Below are positions 1 to 5,529 of a stretch of DNA of 6,379 nt, one piece after another. The stretch spans positions 2,945-9,323 of the forward strand of contig PMBM01000040.1 of the NCBI GenBank assembly GCA_003153855.1, in the 5' to 3' direction. This DNA is from Propionibacteriaceae bacterium (GTDB lineage Bacteria; Actinomycetota; Actinomycetes; Propionibacteriales; Propionibacteriaceae). A program made the position numbers and the translations under genes. The first letter of the stretch is position 1; each line of letters opens with the position of its first letter. Under the pieces are notes generated by a model. It worked only from the letters and a program-made list of their open reading frames with translations. It made no database searches and was not told the DNA's origin.

Positions 1-906
1 GCTCACGCCCAGCTCGCGGGCGGCATGATCTCGATGCTGGGCACCGAGGAGCAGAAGCTGAAGTATCTGGTTCCTGCCTCGCGCGGTGACATCATCCTCG
101 CCTGCGGCTCGACCGAGTCGGCCGGTGGTGCGAACCATGAGGAGCACACCACCCGCGCCGTCCTCGACGGGGACGAATGGGTGATCAACGGCGGCAAGGT
201 GCTGATCAGCAACATCGGCGTCGCTGACCTGTACGTGCTGCTCGCGATCACGTCCGACCACGTCGACCCGGTCACCAAGGCCGGCTTCAGCGCATTCCTC
301 GTGCCGGCCGGTACTCCCGGCCTGGAAGTGGGCGAACCCGAGCACAAGCTGGGTTGGCACGGTTCTGCCACCGGCAGCATCTCGTTCCGGGACATGCGCG
401 TACCCAAGGAGAACCTCCTCGGGCCCCTCGGGGGCTGCATGCAGGCGATGTTCGTCTCGGCCACCGCCGAGTTCCTCACCTGCGGCCCGGTCGGTCTGGG
501 CATCGCTGAAGGCGCGTACGACATGGCCTTCGCATACTCGCTCGCGCGGATGCAGCACGGGCAGTCCATGTTCGACCGGTTCCAGGTCACCCGCCACAAG
601 TTGGCGCACATGTGGATGGACATCGAGGAGCTGCGAGGCCTGGTGTACAGCGTCTTCGCCAACCGGGACGCGGGCGACCTGCAGCTCGCGCAGGGCCGGA
701 TGCTCAAGGTGAAGGGCTCCGAGGTCGCGGAGCGGGTGGCCCGGGACGCCATCCAGCTGTACGGCGGGCTGGGGACCATCGTCGAGGTCGGCGTCGAGCG
801 CTACTGGCGTGACGCCAAGGTGCTCGCCATCGGAGGCGCCTCGGTCGAGGCACTCACCGATGTGATCGCCCAGCTGATCAAACCTGCCGCAGCGCAGGCC
901 CACTGA
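1..906 (+). CDS. Acyl-CoA dehydrogenase, C-terminal part (5' end outside window)
   Basis: FAD-dependent dehydrogenase expected to introduce an alpha,beta double bond into an acyl-CoA and pass electrons to ETF in the cytoplasm. The frame is open from base 1 and gives 301 residues; numbering here starts at the window edge. The middle-domain motif STESAGGAN (37-45) matches the family's TEPxAGSD. A beta-domain follows with SAFLVPAGTPGLEVG and the typical RVPKENLLG boundary. The C-terminal helical domain has R183, the FQV motif (194-196), QLYGGLG (252-258) and RDAK (270-273), which are family FAD and dimer-contact regions. At the MCAD-type catalytic Glu position (YEGTS in the family) this protein has IGGAS, so Gly278 replaces Glu. 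E157, near helix G, is a possible but unproven alternative base like that of isovaleryl-CoA dehydrogenase. Family membership is certain; substrate and activity are not. It could also be the non-catalytic subunit of a heteromeric dehydrogenase. It is first in view of a three-gene operon. Confidence 0.95.
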   Translation, partial: AHAQLAGGMISMLGTEEQKLKYLVPASRGDIILACGSTESAGGANHEEHTTRAVLDGDEWVINGGKVLISNIGVADLYVLLAITSDHVDPVTKAGFSAFLVPAGTPGLEVGEPEHKLGWHGSATGSISFRDMRVPKENLLGPLGGCMQAMFVSATAEFLTCGPVGLGIAEGAYDMAFAYSLARMQHGQSMFDRFQVTRHKLAHMWMDIEELRGLVYSVFANRDAGDLQLAQGRMLKVKGSEVAERVARDAIQLYGGLGTIVEVGVERYWRDAKVLAIGGASVEALTDVIAQLIKPAAAQAH

Positions 907-917
907 AACAACCACCC

Positions 918-943
918 GGCGGCCATGGCTTCACCGAGCCGCC
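918..943 (+). other. Small intercistronic hairpin between dehydrogenase and SDR genes
   Basis: GGCGGC at 918-923 can pair with GCCGCC at 938-943 around a 14-base loop. An alternative inner hairpin pairs GGCT (927-930) with AGCC (937-940). It lies in the 59-base gap before the next gene and has no T tract. It may be an mRNA stability or processing element or simply a product of high GC. Confidence 0.25.
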
Positions 944-953
944 CGTACTTCTC

Positions 954-960
954 GGAAGGA
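954..960 (+). promoter_or_regulatory. Ribosome binding site of the SDR gene
   Basis: GGAAGGA lies 5 bases before the ATG at 966. It fixes this start in preference to any internal ATG. Confidence 0.75.
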
Positions 961-965
961 AACTC

Positions 966-1814
966 ATGAACCACAACGACAAAGTCGTCGTGATCACCGG
1001 TGCCGCCAACGGCATCGGTGCCCAGCTGACCCGCAAGCTCGCAGCGGAGGGCGCGAAGCTCGCGCTCGCCGACATCGACGCGACCAACCTGAACGCCATC
1101 GCCGATGAGCTGGCCGCCGCCGGCAACAGACCCCTCGCAGCGGTCCTCGACGTCTCCGACGGGGATGCCCTCGAGGCTTTCGCCGCCAGCGTCTACGACG
1201 CGTACGACCACGTGGACTACTGCTTCGCCAACGCCGGCGTGATCTCCATCGGCTCGGTGTGGGGAACCCCGAAGGCCGACTGGGACTGGCTGTGGCAGAC
1301 CAACACGATGGGCCCGGTGAACACCATCCGCGCGTTCATCCCGCGCATGATCGAGCAGCCCGAGGAGTCGCACTTCATCACGACCGCCTCGATCGCCGGC
1401 CTGTTGACCGTCGAGAACTCCCCTGCCTACGTGGCCAGCAAGTTCGCCTCGTTGTCGCTGACCGAGGTGCTCGAGCTGCAGCTGCAGCAGCAGAACGCCA
1501 AGGTCCGGGCCCATGCCATCTGCCCCGCGATCGTGAAGTCCGACCTGCTCAACTGCGCACGTCACCGCGTACCCGGCACGTGGGACCCGGCCGATCCGTA
1601 CTACCGCTCCGACGACTTCAGGACGCGTGCGGCCGCGGCGGCCGGCTCGATGGAGTCGATGGCCATGCCGACGGAGCAGGCGGTCGACTGCATCGTCAAG
1701 GCGGTGGACGACGGCGTGTTCTACATCCTGACCCACCCCGCGTACAACCCGGCGATCCTCGGCCGCGTCCAGGGAATCGTCTCCGGCGCTCGTCCGACCC
1801 TGGTCCAGAGGTAG
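966..1814 (+). CDS. Classical short-chain dehydrogenase/reductase (SDR family)
   Basis: Cytoplasmic NAD(P)-dependent oxidoreductase of 282 residues, slightly long for a classical SDR (about 250). The Rossmann glycine motif TGAANGIG is at residues 11-18. D36 ends the second beta strand, which in this family favours NAD(H) over NADP(H). NAG is at 89-91. The catalytic tetrad is complete: N113, S142, Y155 and K159 (YVASK). The extra length is in the C-terminal substrate loop (about 185-225, rich in Arg, Asp and Ala) and the tail. Set between an acyl-CoA dehydrogenase and a crotonase, it probably oxidises a hydroxyacyl-CoA or ring alcohol to the ketone, or does the reverse. The substrate is inferred from context only. 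The ATG has a good SD 5 bases upstream, and its stop lies 4 bases before the next start, so the two genes are surely co-transcribed. Confidence 0.95.
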   Translation: MNHNDKVVVITGAANGIGAQLTRKLAAEGAKLALADIDATNLNAIADELAAAGNRPLAAVLDVSDGDALEAFAASVYDAYDHVDYCFANAGVISIGSVWGTPKADWDWLWQTNTMGPVNTIRAFIPRMIEQPEESHFITTASIAGLLTVENSPAYVASKFASLSLTEVLELQLQQQNAKVRAHAICPAIVKSDLLNCARHRVPGTWDPADPYYRSDDFRTRAAAAAGSMESMAMPTEQAVDCIVKAVDDGVFYILTHPAYNPAILGRVQGIVSGARPTLVQR

Positions 1815-1818
1815 TGGC

Positions 1819-2625
1819 ATGTACCCCTACGAGAAGCCGTACGACCACGTCCTGGTCACTGCCAAGGACGGGCACATCTTCACCATCACGCTGGACAGCG
1901 CGGAGAACTGGAACCGTATCGGCGAGCAGCTGATCGACGAGCTCACGTGCGCCCTGCAGCAGGCCGCCTGGGACCCGGAGGTCCGGGTCGTCGTTCTGAC
2001 CGGGAACGGCCCGGTCACGTTCGGCGCCGGCGACCTCGCGATCATCAAGAGCAAGCTGGCCAAGAACCTGGTCGAGGCCAGGCAGGTGATGACCGAGATC
2101 GGCAACATGGTCAAGCTCATGTACTCGATGCCGAAGCCGATCATCGGCGTCGCAGAGGGTATGTGCATGGGTGGCGGGGCGAACCTGCTGCTCAGCTGCG
2201 ACATCGTGATCGTCGGCGAGAAGGCCAGCTTCCAGCAGGTCTTCGTCGACTACGCGATGAGCCCCGACACGGGCGGCCTATGGGCCCTGCAGCGGCTGAT
2301 CGGGCCGATGCAGGCCAAGGTGCTGGCGTTCACCGGCGAGGTCGTCGGTGCTGCCCGCGCCAAGGAGCTCGGCATGGTGTACGAGGTCACCGCGGCAGGC
2401 AAGGCGCTCGAAGCCGCGGGAACCCTGGCCGGGACGATCGCGTCGAAGTCGCCCTTGGGCGTCGGCCACGCCAAGTCGCTGTCGAACCGCCTTCACGACC
2501 TCACCGTGGACACGTACTTCGCTGCCGAGGCTGACTACCTCTCGCTCGGTGCGTTGAGCACCGACTTCAAGGAGGTGCTGACCGCAGCTGCGGAGAAGCG
2601 CGCGCCGGAGTTCAAGGGCTACTGA
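1819..2625 (+). CDS. Crotonase-fold protein (enoyl-CoA hydratase/isomerase family), probably isomerase-like
   Basis: Crotonase superfamily member of 268 residues, the usual length, acting on CoA thioesters in the cytoplasm. The oxyanion-hole strand is FGAGDL (68-73), and the second oxyanion motif is MGGGANL (117-123). Both glutamates that activate water in rat enoyl-CoA hydratase are absent: the E144 position is N122 and the E164 position is F142, in a stretch that aligns without gaps. D150 in SPDTGG matches the Asp kept in dienoyl-CoA isomerase (D204) and in PaaG-type proteins. The C-terminus (TDFKEVL...EKRAPEFKGY) is typical of the family and intact. A double-bond isomerase or another crotonase reaction is therefore likelier than simple hydration; this is inferred. 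An SD-like AGAGGTAG (1806-1813) overlaps the SDR stop and sits just before the ATG. A strong hairpin follows the stop. Confidence 0.93.
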   Translation: MYPYEKPYDHVLVTAKDGHIFTITLDSAENWNRIGEQLIDELTCALQQAAWDPEVRVVVLTGNGPVTFGAGDLAIIKSKLAKNLVEARQVMTEIGNMVKLMYSMPKPIIGVAEGMCMGGGANLLLSCDIVIVGEKASFQQVFVDYAMSPDTGGLWALQRLIGPMQAKVLAFTGEVVGAARAKELGMVYEVTAAGKALEAAGTLAGTIASKSPLGVGHAKSLSNRLHDLTVDTYFAAEADYLSLGALSTDFKEVLTAAAEKRAPEFKGY

Positions 2626-2634
2626 GTCCTCGCA

Positions 2635-2674
2635 GACCGGAGCCGGCGCGTCCCCAAGCGCGCCGCCTCCGGTC
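2635..2674 (+). terminator. Rho-independent-like terminator hairpin after the acyl-CoA operon
   Basis: A 16-base left arm (2635-2650, beginning GACCGGAG) pairs with a 16-base right arm (2659-2674, ending CTCCGGTC). There is one C-C mismatch (2643/2666) and an 8-base loop. It begins 10 bases after the crotonase stop. No T tract follows, which is common for actinobacterial terminators. Confidence 0.8.
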
Positions 2675-2730
2675 GGTCACTCCGGGATCGAACCCCTCGC
2701 ACGCATGCTCTGACCCATCCCGACCCGCGC

Positions 2731-2737
2731 AAAGGAG
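2731..2737 (+). promoter_or_regulatory. Strong Shine-Dalgarno that decides the start of the small ORF
   Basis: AAAGGAG ends on the G of the only in-frame GTG (2737-2739), so it has no room to serve that codon. It sits 8 bases before the in-frame CTG at 2746-2748, an ideal distance. This suggests initiation at CTG, or a sequence change that removed an ATG. Confidence 0.5.
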
Positions 2738-2970
2738 TGATCGCGCTGAACTATCTGGACCCCATCTGCGTCGATGGCGACGGCTGCCCCGGGCTGACCA
2801 CGTACGCCACCGATGTCCGGCACGCCCACATCACGCTCACCGACGATCCTGATCCAGCAGAGTCCGGCAAGCTGCTTGTCGCCGAGCGGCTCGGGCCTGG
2901 CGCCCAACCGCTCGACCCCGCGACCGGACAACCTGCCTCAGAGCCGGGGACCCGCGAGGCACGAGCCTGA
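2737..2970 (+). CDS. Small hypothetical protein, 74-77 residues; start uncertain (GTG 2737 or CTG 2746)
   Basis: I do not recognise this protein with confidence. Codons are G/C-ended and the frame is preceded by a strong AAAGGAG, so it is probably translated. From the CTG start the product would be 74 residues, from the GTG 77. The N-terminal half carries two cysteines (in the stretch ICVDGDGCPGLTTYATD) followed by an acidic segment (TDDPDPAES). The C-terminal half is Pro, Gly and Ala rich and looks disordered. It has no signal peptide and no membrane segment. From memory the CPxLxxxYATD-like core recalls small conserved actinobacterial proteins of unknown function, but I could not compare them. 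It lies after the operon terminator, so it is probably its own unit, and it converges on tatA. Confidence 0.5.
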   Translation: MIALNYLDPICVDGDGCPGLTTYATDVRHAHITLTDDPDPAESGKLLVAERLGPGAQPLDPATGQPASEPGTREARA

Positions 2971-2976
2971 CTCGGC

Positions 2977-2995
2977 GCATCCCGCAACAGGATGC
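2977..2995 (+). terminator. Short hairpin just after the small ORF
   Basis: GCATCC (2977-2982) pairs perfectly with GGATGC (2990-2995) around the 7-base loop CGCAACA. It starts 7 bases after the small ORF's stop, where a terminator is expected. It is short and lacks a T tract. Confidence 0.4.
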
Positions 2996-3039
2996 ACGTG
3001 CCCTCGCGAGGCCGAGGCCTCATGGCCGCCCAGACGCGT

Positions 3040-3061
3040 CGCGCCTCTCGGGGCGGGCGCG
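3040..3061 (-). terminator. Weak hairpin just downstream of tatA
   Basis: CGCGCC (3040-3045) pairs with GGCGCG (3056-3061) around a 10-base GC-rich loop. On the minus strand it directly follows the tatA stop (3063-3065). It may serve the convergent genes in both directions, but in such GC-rich DNA it could be chance. Confidence 0.35.
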
Positions 3062-3062
3062 G

Positions 3063-3311
3063 TCAGCTCTCCTTGCGGGGCTCCGACGTGATGACCTCGG
3101 CGTCGACGGGCTTGGAGGTGTCTGCCGCGTCGCCTGCCTTGGGGGCGTCGATGCCTGTCGGGGCCTTGATCTCTTCCTTGAACTCCCGGATGGCGCGACC
3201 TGCACCCTTGCCCATCCCCGCGACCCGAGAGCCGCCGAACAGCAGCAGTGCGACGACGAGCAGGATGACCCACTCCATGCCACCGGGCAGACCCATAACC
3301 AACGCTGTCAT
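3063..3311 (-). CDS. tatA: Twin-arginine translocase subunit, TatA/TatE family
   Basis: Predicted 82-residue single-span membrane protein that would multimerise with TatC to export folded proteins. Residues 1-12 are a short N-terminal segment, followed by a hydrophobic helix (about 14-25), the FGGSRV hinge (25-30) and a Gly-rich amphipathic helix with AGRAIREFKEEIK (37-49). The tail is acidic and Pro/Ala rich. GKGAGRAIREFK is typical of TatA/TatE rather than TatB. E13 aligns with Gln8 of E. coli TatA, the place where TatB has Glu, so a TatB-like trait is present. I chose the ATG at 3311 because AAGGAG lies 6 bases upstream. A longer frame reaches to 3593 but its extension lacks TatA character, and an inner ATG at 3296 lacks an SD. 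No tatC or tatB is adjacent, so it is a stand-alone copy. Confidence 0.88.
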   Translation of the reverse strand: MTALVMGLPGGMEWVILLVVALLLFGGSRVAGMGKGAGRAIREFKEEIKAPTGIDAPKAGDAADTSKPVDAEVITSEPRKES

Positions 3312-3317
3312 CACAGA

Positions 3318-3323
3318 CTCCTT
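3318..3323 (-). promoter_or_regulatory. Ribosome binding site of tatA
   Basis: AAGGAG on the minus strand, 6 bases before the ATG at 3309-3311. It decides between three in-frame ATG codons. Confidence 0.8.
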
Positions 3324-3339
3324 CAGTTCGACCAGACCC

Positions 3340-3345
3340 ATCGTA
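3340..3345 (-). promoter_or_regulatory. Candidate -10 element for tatA
   Basis: TACGAT on the minus strand fits the actinobacterial TANNNT pattern. It would place the transcript start near 3333, giving a leader of about 20 bases with the SD inside it. I see no convincing -35 hexamer. Confidence 0.35.
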
Positions 3346-3396
3346 AGCCTGGCATCGCGACGCGAAGGTGCGCCTCCCTCCCGGTCGTACGGGGTC

Positions 3397-3406
3397 GGTC
3401 GCGACC
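3397..3406. repeat. Perfect 10-bp palindrome GGTCGCGACC
   Basis: An exact inverted repeat with no spacer in the divergent promoter region, about 85 bases upstream of the tatA start. It could be an operator half of a dimeric regulator, but GC-rich palindromes of this size also arise by chance. Confidence 0.3.
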
Positions 3407-3487
3407 TCGCACGCCTCGTCCCCCACTCAACACGTGGCCGCTTCGCTCTGTCCCCCCGCTCGCTCGGCCTGTTGCGCGCACACAAAC

Positions 3488-3531
3488 TCATGGGGAATTC
3501 ATAGGGAGAGCACGCCGGACTCATGGGAAAC
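3488..3531 (+). promoter_or_regulatory. Direct repeats in 11-base phase, candidate response-regulator site
   Basis: TCATGGGGAAT (3488-3498) is followed at once by TCATAGGGAGA (3499-3509), and TCATGGGAAAC occurs at 3521-3531. The starts are 11 and 22 bases apart, that is one and two helical turns. The 11-base register between copies two and three (3510-3520) matches copy one at 5 of 11 positions. Such head-to-tail spacing is characteristic of sites for OmpR/PhoP-type response regulators. It lies 100-143 bases before the adaptor start, facing that operon. The regulator is not in the window. Confidence 0.4.
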
Positions 3532-3617
3532 CGCAACAACCTTGCTGCGTCGCGGGGGTCCGAGAGTTCCTGTCGCGGGCCTGGCAGCTTCAATCAGCAG
3601 ACTCCATCCGATGGGAA

Positions 3618-3624
3618 AGAAGGG
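3618..3624 (+). promoter_or_regulatory. Ribosome binding site of the adaptor gene
   Basis: AGAAGGG lies 6 bases before the ATG at 3631 and supports this start. The longer frame from ATG 3523 would place 36 non-signal-like residues before the membrane anchor. Confidence 0.7.
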
Positions 3625-3630
3625 CTGCAG

Positions 3631-4842
3631 ATGAGTCGGTGGCGGAGACGCACCCTTGCCATTGTGGCGGCCATGGCCATCGTCGTCGTGGCTGGAGGCG
3701 CCATCCTCGTCTGGAACCTCACCCGTCCGGCGAACGCAGCGGCGACCGCCGCGACGACGACGGCACGGGCGACGACAACGACGGAACAGACCACCGTCGC
3801 GGCGACCGGCACGCTGGCGCCGCAGAACCAGGCCTACCTGAACTTCCCCGCCGCGGGCACGGTGGCGGCGGTCGACGTCCAGCTCGGCCAGACCGTCACG
3901 GCGGGGCAGGTGCTGGCCACCGAGAACACCACGAACCTTGCGTCCGCGGTGGCAACGGCACAAGCGGGGGTTGATTCGGCGGAGTCGAGCCTGACCACCG
4001 TCGAGGCGTCCTCCTCGTCGACCACCGCCCAGATCGAGGCGGCGAAGGCACAGGTTGCCGCGGCGCAGGCGAAGCTCACGTCGGCGCAGAACGACCTTGC
4101 GGGGGCCACGATGACCGCGCCGTTCGCCGGAGTGGTGGCCCAGGTCAACCTCACCGTCAACAACACCGTGAACGGAACGACCTCGACGACCACCGGGCCC
4201 GGCACCACGACAGTCGTCTCCTCGGCCACGTCCACCGCGGCTCAGATCGTGGTGGTCGACACGAGCACCTGGCTCGTCAACGCCACCGTGGGCATGGCCG
4301 ACCTGGCCAGCCTCAAGCAGGGGCTCACCTGTACCGTCGCGGCGACCGGTGCCACCGCGAGCCTGCCCGGCACGCTGACCAGCATCGGCATCGTCGGTAC
4401 GACCTCGGCCGGCACGACGTCGTACCCGATCATCGTGACCCTTACCGGGAACCCGACCGGGCTGTACATGGGTGGCTCGGCCGACGTCACCGTTGTCGCG
4501 AAGTCGGTCACCGTCCTCACCGTGCCGACCGCGGCGGTCCAGCGGCAGAACGGCCAGACCTACGTCACCCTCGTCACGAACGGCGCTGACACCATGACGA
4601 ACGTCACCGTCGGCCAGGTCTACGGCGCACGGACGGAGATCGCCTCTGGCCTTGTCGCAGGCGACGAGGTCGTGGTGCCGACGCAGGCGACCGGGAACAG
4701 CAGCCGGTTCCCGGGCGGCGGTCGTTCCGGGTTCCCGTCCGGCGCCCGACCCAGCGGAGCACGCGGAGCCGGCGGGGCAGGAGGAGCCGGCGGTGCGGCC
4801 AGTGGGGTTCCGACAGCACTTCCCACCTCGCAGGGGACCTGA
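3631..4842 (+). CDS. Membrane-fusion/adaptor protein of a MacA/HlyD-type export system
   Basis: Predicted 403-residue adaptor that would bridge the ABC permease to the outside and help move substrate away from the membrane. Basic residues MSRWRRR precede a membrane anchor (about 8-28). A Thr/Ala-rich linker (36-56) leads to the first biotinyl-lipoyl half (75-100, with VQLGQTVTAGQVLA). A coiled-coil hairpin follows (about 103-157, Ala, Gln and Ser rich), then the second lipoyl half (158-180, MTAPFAGVVAQV). A Thr/Ser loop (about 183-204) is inserted there. A beta-barrel (205-300) and a membrane-proximal domain (about 305-350, ending SGLVAGDEVVVP) follow. The tail (354-403) is Gly, Ala, Arg and Pro rich with GGAGGAGG repeats. 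The coiled coil is short compared with Gram-negative MacA, as expected without an outer-membrane channel to reach. The stop lies 3 bases before the ATPase start. The substrate is unknown. Confidence 0.93.
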   Translation: MSRWRRRTLAIVAAMAIVVVAGGAILVWNLTRPANAAATAATTTARATTTTEQTTVAATGTLAPQNQAYLNFPAAGTVAAVDVQLGQTVTAGQVLATENTTNLASAVATAQAGVDSAESSLTTVEASSSSTTAQIEAAKAQVAAAQAKLTSAQNDLAGATMTAPFAGVVAQVNLTVNNTVNGTTSTTTGPGTTTVVSSATSTAAQIVVVDTSTWLVNATVGMADLASLKQGLTCTVAATGATASLPGTLTSIGIVGTTSAGTTSYPIIVTLTGNPTGLYMGGSADVTVVAKSVTVLTVPTAAVQRQNGQTYVTLVTNGADTMTNVTVGQVYGARTEIASGLVAGDEVVVPTQATGNSSRFPGGGRSGFPSGARPSGARGAGGAGGAGGAASGVPTALPTSQGT

Positions 4843-4845
4843 ACG

Positions 4846-5529
4846 ATGACTGCGATCGTCGAGATCACCGACGTCCACAAGACGTACAGGACGGGCAGCA
4901 TCACGTTCGAGGCGCTGCGTGGCATCACGCTCAGCGTCGCCGAGGGTGAGTACGTCGCGATCACCGGACCGTCCGGGTCGGGCAAGTCCACGCTGATGAA
5001 CATCCTCGGCTGCCTCGACATCCCCACGGAAGGCAGCTACCTCCTGGGCGGTGAGGACGTCAGCACGATGAGCGAGAAGGATCTCGCCCTCGTACGGAAC
5101 AGGCGCATCGGATTCGTCTTCCAGCAGTTCAACCTGCTGGCCTCGATGACGGCCCAGCGCAACGTCGAGCTGCCGCTCATGTACGCGGGGGCGCCTGCCT
5201 CAGATCGCCACACCTTGGCACGCGAAGCCCTGGAGCGGGTCGGGCTCGGCGAGCGTACCCACCACAAGCCGGGCGAGCTGTCCGGCGGCCAGCAGCAACG
5301 AGCGTGCATCGCGCGAGCCCTGGTCACGAACCCCGACATCATCCTCGCCGACGAACCGACGGGAAACCTCGACTCTGTCTCGACCCACGAGGTGCTCCGT
5401 CTCCTCCACGAGCTCCACGACCAGGGACGGACCATCGTGCTCATCACGCACGAGCACGAGGTCGCACTGGAAGCCCAGCGTCAGGTGCAGATCTACGACG
5501 GACAGCTCACAGAAGGGTTGCACGTATGA
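4846..5529 (+). CDS. ABC transporter ATPase, MacB/LolD/FtsE-like family
   Basis: Predicted 227-residue cytoplasmic ATPase powering the adjacent permease. Walker [10 protein letters not shown] is at 41-49 (K47), the Q-loop at VFQQFNLL (Q93), the signature LSGGQQQR at 145-152, Walker B ILADE at 166-170 with catalytic E170, the D-loop GNLD at 173-176, and the switch His at H202. All motifs are intact, so it should hydrolyse ATP. The [17 protein letters not shown] segment and [14 protein letters not shown] are typical of the MacB/LolD class, in which the ATPase drives a mechanotransmission permease rather than a substrate channel. An AGGGGA Shine-Dalgarno (4832-4837) lies 8 bases before the ATG and spans the end of the adaptor gene. 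The stop overlaps the permease start as ATGA. Confidence 0.97.
   Translation: MTAIVEITDVHKTYRTGSITFEALRGITLSVAEGEYVAITGPSGSGKSTLMNILGCLDIPTEGSYLLGGEDVSTMSEKDLALVRNRRIGFVFQQFNLLASMTAQRNVELPLMYAGAPASDRHTLAREALERVGLGERTHHKPGELSGGQQQRACIARALVTNPDIILADEPTGNLDSVSTHEVLRLLHELHDQGRTIVLITHEHEVALEAQRQVQIYDGQLTEGLHV

Larger units (their letters stand above)
3312..3630. other. Divergent intergenic spacer between tatA and the export operon
   Basis: This 319-base stretch separates two divergent genes and must hold both promoters. It contains the tatA SD and -10 candidate, a perfect palindrome GGTCGCGACC (3397-3406), a CACGTG (3431-3436), the phased direct repeats at 3488-3531, and a short inverted repeat CCATC-C-GATGG (3604-3614) just before the adaptor SD. 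Reading frames cross it on both strands but none has a good start with family resemblance, so I see no gene in it. I could not find a clear -35/-10 pair for the export operon. Confidence 0.6.

Noticed and set aside
801..1820. Long minus-strand ORF opposite the SDR gene
   Set aside because: It is rich in Arg, Gly, Asp and His with no family resemblance, as expected for the antisense of a GC-rich gene. The + strand SDR has all its catalytic motifs.
2675..2750. Minus-strand tRNA-like stretch containing GGTTCGATCC
   Set aside because: The T-loop consensus is present but the T stem has a G-G mismatch. No proper D arm or anticodon arm can be folded in the space, and it overlaps the small ORF's SD. 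It is probably coincidence.
3011..3021. GAGGCCTC palindrome between the convergent genes
   Set aside because: At 8 bases of GC-rich sequence it is too short to call a site.
2992..3504. + strand ORF of 170 codons covering tatA and its upstream region
   Set aside because: It is antisense to tatA, has no good SD and is Ser/Arg/Pro rich without domain character.
3523..3630. Upstream ATG extending the adaptor by 36 residues
   Set aside because: Its possible SD (AGGGAG) is about 12 bases away or more, the added residues are polar and unlike a signal, and the ATG at 3631 has a well-spaced AGAAGGG before the basic residues and membrane anchor.
3499..4878. 459-codon minus-strand ORF opposite the adaptor gene
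   Set aside because: It is longer than the adaptor but is low-complexity Arg/Gly/Asp sequence without a recognisable domain. It spans the adaptor gene and its upstream spacer.
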